From the NCBI GenBank assembly GCA_021846485.1, contig JAJZWW010000131.1, positions 1,371 to 8,181 on the forward strand: 6,811 nucleotides of DNA, read 5' to 3'. The position numbers and the translations under genes were made by a program. Positions 5,176 to 6,811 of the stretch are shown here, piece after piece; within the stretch, counting starts at the first letter, position 1; the number at the start of each line of letters is the position of its first letter. Source of the stretch: Actinomycetes bacterium (GTDB lineage Bacteria; Actinomycetota; Acidimicrobiia; Acidimicrobiales; Palsa-688). The notes beneath the pieces were generated by a model. It was given only the letters and a program-made list of their open reading frames with translations, had not been told where the DNA came from and searched no databases.

Positions 5176-6480
5176 GTGAGCGCCTCGACCCTCGACGAGC
5201 TCGGCTCCCGGGCGCTCGCCGCCGCCCGCCGGATGGCCCTCGCCCCTACGGCGACCAAGGACGCCGCCCTGCTCCGGGCGGCCGAGCTGGTCGAGCAGCG
5301 CGCCGGCGAGGTGTTGGCAGCCAACGCCGAGGACCTCGCCCGGGCCGGGCTCGCTGACGCCCCCCCGGTCTCCGTCGACCGCCTGCGCCTGGGGCCCGAG
5401 CGCGTCGCCGGCCTCGCCTCCGGGCTGCGCCAGGTCGCCGCCCTCCCCGACCCGGTCGGCGAGACCGTCGCCGGCTGGGTGCGTCCCGACGGGCTGGAGA
5501 TCCGCCAGGTGCGGGTCCCCCTCGGGGTCGTCGGGGTGATCTACGAGAACCGCCCCAACGTCACCAGCGACGCCGCCGCGCTCTGCTTGAAGGCCGGCAA
5601 CGCCGTGCTCCTGCGGGGCAGCTCCGCGGCGATCGCCTCCAACCAGGCGATCGCCGTGCTCCTGCGGGCCGCTTGCCGCGACGCGGGGCTGCCGCCCGAC
5701 GCCGTGGCTCTGGTCGGCGACACCAGCCGGGACGGCGCGGTGGCCTTCATGCGCCTGCGCGGCGTCCTCGACTGCCTGGTGCCCCGGGGCGGCCAGTCGC
5801 TGCTCGCCGCGGTGGCCGAGCACGCCACCGTCCCCTACGTCCTCGACGGGGACGGCAACTGCCACGTCTATGTCGACCGGGCTGCCGACTTGGACATGGC
5901 GGTCGGAGTGGTCGTCAATGGGAAGACCCAGCGCCCCGGGGTCTGCAACGCCACCGAGTCGCTGCTGGTGCACGCCGAGGTGGCCGGCGCTTTCCTGCCC
6001 CGCCTGGCACCCGCGCTCGACGGCGTCGAGCTGGTCGGCGACGACGCCACCCGGGCGATCCTCGGCGCGCAGCGGGTCGCTCCGGCGAGCGAGGACGACT
6101 GGGGCCGGGAGTACCTCGACCTGCGCCTGTCGGTCCGGGTCGTCGCCGACCTCGACGAGGCGATCGACCACATCGCCCGCTACGGCACCGGGCACACCGA
6201 GGCGATCGTCACCGCCGACCGGGCGGCGGCCCGGCGCTTCCAGCGGGAGGTGGACGCCGCGGTGGTCGCGGTCAACGCCTCGACCCGCTTCACCGACGGG
6301 GAGCAGTTCGGCTTCGGGGCGGAGATCGGCATCAGCACCCAGAAGCTCCACGCCCGGGGCCCGATGGGCCTGGTTGCGCTGACCACCACCAAGTACCTCC
6401 TCGACGGCGACGGGCACCTGCGAGGCCGCCCACCGGGCCTGCCGTCTGCTGAGAGCGCCGACGCCGTCGGCGGGAGGTGA
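5176..6480 (+). CDS. proA: Glutamate-5-semialdehyde dehydrogenase (gamma-glutamyl phosphate reductase)
   Basis: A 434-residue gamma-glutamyl phosphate reductase, which uses NADPH to reduce glutamyl 5-phosphate to the semialdehyde in proline synthesis. It belongs to the aldehyde dehydrogenase superfamily. Conserved blocks are GVVGVIYENRPNVT (117-130), LRGSSAAIASN (146-156), PRGGQSLL (203-210), GNCHVYVD (227-234), the catalytic Cys257 in KTQRPGVCNA, GHTEAIVT (339-346), and NASTRF followed by the GEQFGFGAEIGISTQK block near the C-terminus (367-390). Length is close to the usual 415-435 residues, with a short unconserved tail. The GTG start at 5176 has no ribosome binding site but sits six bases after a -10-like TAGAGT. 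ProB is encoded about 2.2 kb upstream; in many bacteria the two are adjacent, so separate transcription from its own promoter is likely. Confidence 0.97.
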   Translation: MSASTLDELGSRALAAARRMALAPTATKDAALLRAAELVEQRAGEVLAANAEDLARAGLADAPPVSVDRLRLGPERVAGLASGLRQVAALPDPVGETVAGWVRPDGLEIRQVRVPLGVVGVIYENRPNVTSDAAALCLKAGNAVLLRGSSAAIASNQAIAVLLRAACRDAGLPPDAVALVGDTSRDGAVAFMRLRGVLDCLVPRGGQSLLAAVAEHATVPYVLDGDGNCHVYVDRAADLDMAVGVVVNGKTQRPGVCNATESLLVHAEVAGAFLPRLAPALDGVELVGDDATRAILGAQRVAPASEDDWGREYLDLRLSVRVVADLDEAIDHIARYGTGHTEAIVTADRAAARRFQREVDAAVVAVNASTRFTDGEQFGFGAEIGISTQKLHARGPMGLVALTTTKYLLDGDGHLRGRPPGLPSAESADAVGGR

Positions 6481-6488
6481 CCGCCCGG

Positions 6489-6494
6489 TAGCAT
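6489..6494 (+). promoter_or_regulatory. Putative moxR -10 element
   Basis: TAGCAT lies within GGTAGCATC, a nine-base string identical to the one before rplU (63-71). It begins nine bases after the proA stop. A start near 6501 would give a leader of about 50 bases that includes the strong Shine-Dalgarno. No -35 is evident in the end of proA. Confidence 0.4.
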
Positions 6495-6530
6495 CGGGGA
6501 CCGACGCCCCGCCCCCCGCCGGCGTCCCCG
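6495..6530 (+). repeat. Bulged hairpin between proA and moxR
   Basis: CGGGG (6495-6499) and ACGCC (6504-6508) together can pair with GGCGTCCCCG (6521-6530). This makes ten GC-rich pairs with a four-base bulge (6500-6503) and a 12-base loop. It could end proA transcription or fold in the moxR leader. It overlaps the predicted moxR start site, so both ideas cannot hold exactly as drawn. No T-run follows. Confidence 0.35.
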
Positions 6531-6535
6531 GCCCC

Positions 6536-6543
6536 AGGGAGGA
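6536..6543 (+). promoter_or_regulatory. Shine-Dalgarno of moxR
   Basis: AGGGAGGA ends eight bases before the GTG at 6552. It decides that start over the out-of-frame ATG at 6559 and the in-frame GTG at 6561. Confidence 0.75.
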
Positions 6544-6551
6544 CCGCCGAC

Positions 6552-6811
6552 GTGACCGATGTGCCGCCCCGCTTCGCCAGCCCCGCCGACGTCCGCACGG
6601 CGTTGCGCGGGGTCGACTACCTGGCCGACGACGGCGTCGCCGGGGTGGTGTTCCTGGCGGAGCGGCTCGGCAAGCCGGTGCTGGTCGAGGGCCCGGCGGG
6701 CACCGGCAAGACGCAGCTCGCCAAGTCGGTGGCCGAGATGACCGGCGCTCGGCTGATCCGGCTCCAGTGCTACGAGGGCCTCGACGAGTCCAAGGCGCTC
6801 TACGAATGGAA
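6552..6811 (+). CDS. MoxR-family AAA+ ATPase, partial (3' end beyond the window)
   Basis: The first 86 codons of a MoxR-type AAA+ ATPase run to the window edge, with two bases of the next codon. A helical lead-in (about residues 10-40) is followed by the Walker A motif GPAGTGKT (47-54) in the context KPVLVEGPAGTGKTQLAKSV. Then comes RLIRLQCYEGLDESKALYEW (67-86), which is characteristic of MoxR/CoxD-like ATPases. Walker B, sensor and arginine-finger motifs lie outside the window. MoxR ATPases act as chaperone-like machines, usually paired with a von Willebrand factor A protein encoded next to them; that partner would be expected downstream but cannot be seen. The GTG start has a good AGGGAGGA upstream. 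Which MoxR subfamily this is cannot be settled from the fragment. Confidence 0.9.
   Translation, partial: MTDVPPRFASPADVRTALRGVDYLADDGVAGVVFLAERLGKPVLVEGPAGTGKTQLAKSVAEMTGARLIRLQCYEGLDESKALYEW

Noticed and set aside
5127..5324. N-terminal extension of PspA to codons upstream of 5135
   Set aside because: The extra 63 or more residues would be antisense to proA and look like shadow sequence, while PspA proteins begin with the amphipathic helix seen at 5126.
4213..6417. 734-codon open frame on the - strand across pspA and antisense to proA
   Set aside because: It is out of frame with pspA and antisense to proA, and its translation is Gly/Arg/Asp-rich with no domain. It is a frame shadow typical of very GC-rich DNA.
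6559..6741. 60-codon ATG frame at the right end
   Set aside because: It lies in a different frame from the MoxR protein, whose Walker A motif and Shine-Dalgarno support GTG at 6552.

Overview
The window is very GC-rich DNA, six of its eight genes start with GTG, and coding is dense. The gene content (rplU-rpmA-obgE-proB, a mycobacterial-type PspA, a MoxR ATPase) suggests a chromosomal housekeeping segment from a high-GC Actinomycetota bacterium. An early-branching class such as Acidimicrobiia is possible, but the window alone does not fix the lineage.

Layout. Bases 1-79 hold the tail of something upstream plus a probable promoter. Bases 80-3021 are a compact + strand run: rplU (ribosomal protein L21), rpmA (L27), obgE (ribosome-assembly GTPase) and proB (glutamate 5-kinase). 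Gaps there are 12 bp and 12 bp, and obgE and proB overlap by four bases (GTGA). gnd (short-form 6-phosphogluconate dehydrogenase) follows after 45 bp with its own -10-like element and a strong Shine-Dalgarno. The 176-bp convergent gap at 4087-4262 contains an 81-bp inverted-repeat element and a small hairpin over the pspA stop. On the - strand, 4263-5126 encodes a PspA/IM30 family membrane-stress protein. It diverges from proA (5176-6480, glutamate-5-semialdehyde dehydrogenase) across 49 bp. The window ends inside a MoxR-type AAA+ ATPase (6552 onward).

How the genes work together. L21, L27 and Obg all serve the large ribosomal subunit. ProB and ProA catalyse the first two steps from glutamate towards proline, but here gnd and the oppositely oriented pspA lie between them. 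Gnd supplies ribulose 5-phosphate from the oxidative pentose phosphate branch. PspA and MoxR have no visible functional link to the rest.

Regulation. Five predicted transcription units each have a TANNNT-like -10 element (TAGCAT, TAGAAC, TACCAT, TAGAGT, TAGCAT). For rplU, pspA and proA the element lies only 6-9 nt from the start codon with no Shine-Dalgarno, which suggests leaderless mRNAs. gnd and moxR instead have real leaders with strong ribosome binding sites.

Novelty. Most of the window is ordinary housekeeping. The item most worth following up is the 4096-4176 element: every imperfect position in its two stems is a G-U pair when read as + strand RNA, so it looks like a structured RNA in the gnd 3' region rather than a simple DNA repeat. 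No defence system, mobile gene, CRISPR array, tRNA or rRNA was seen.
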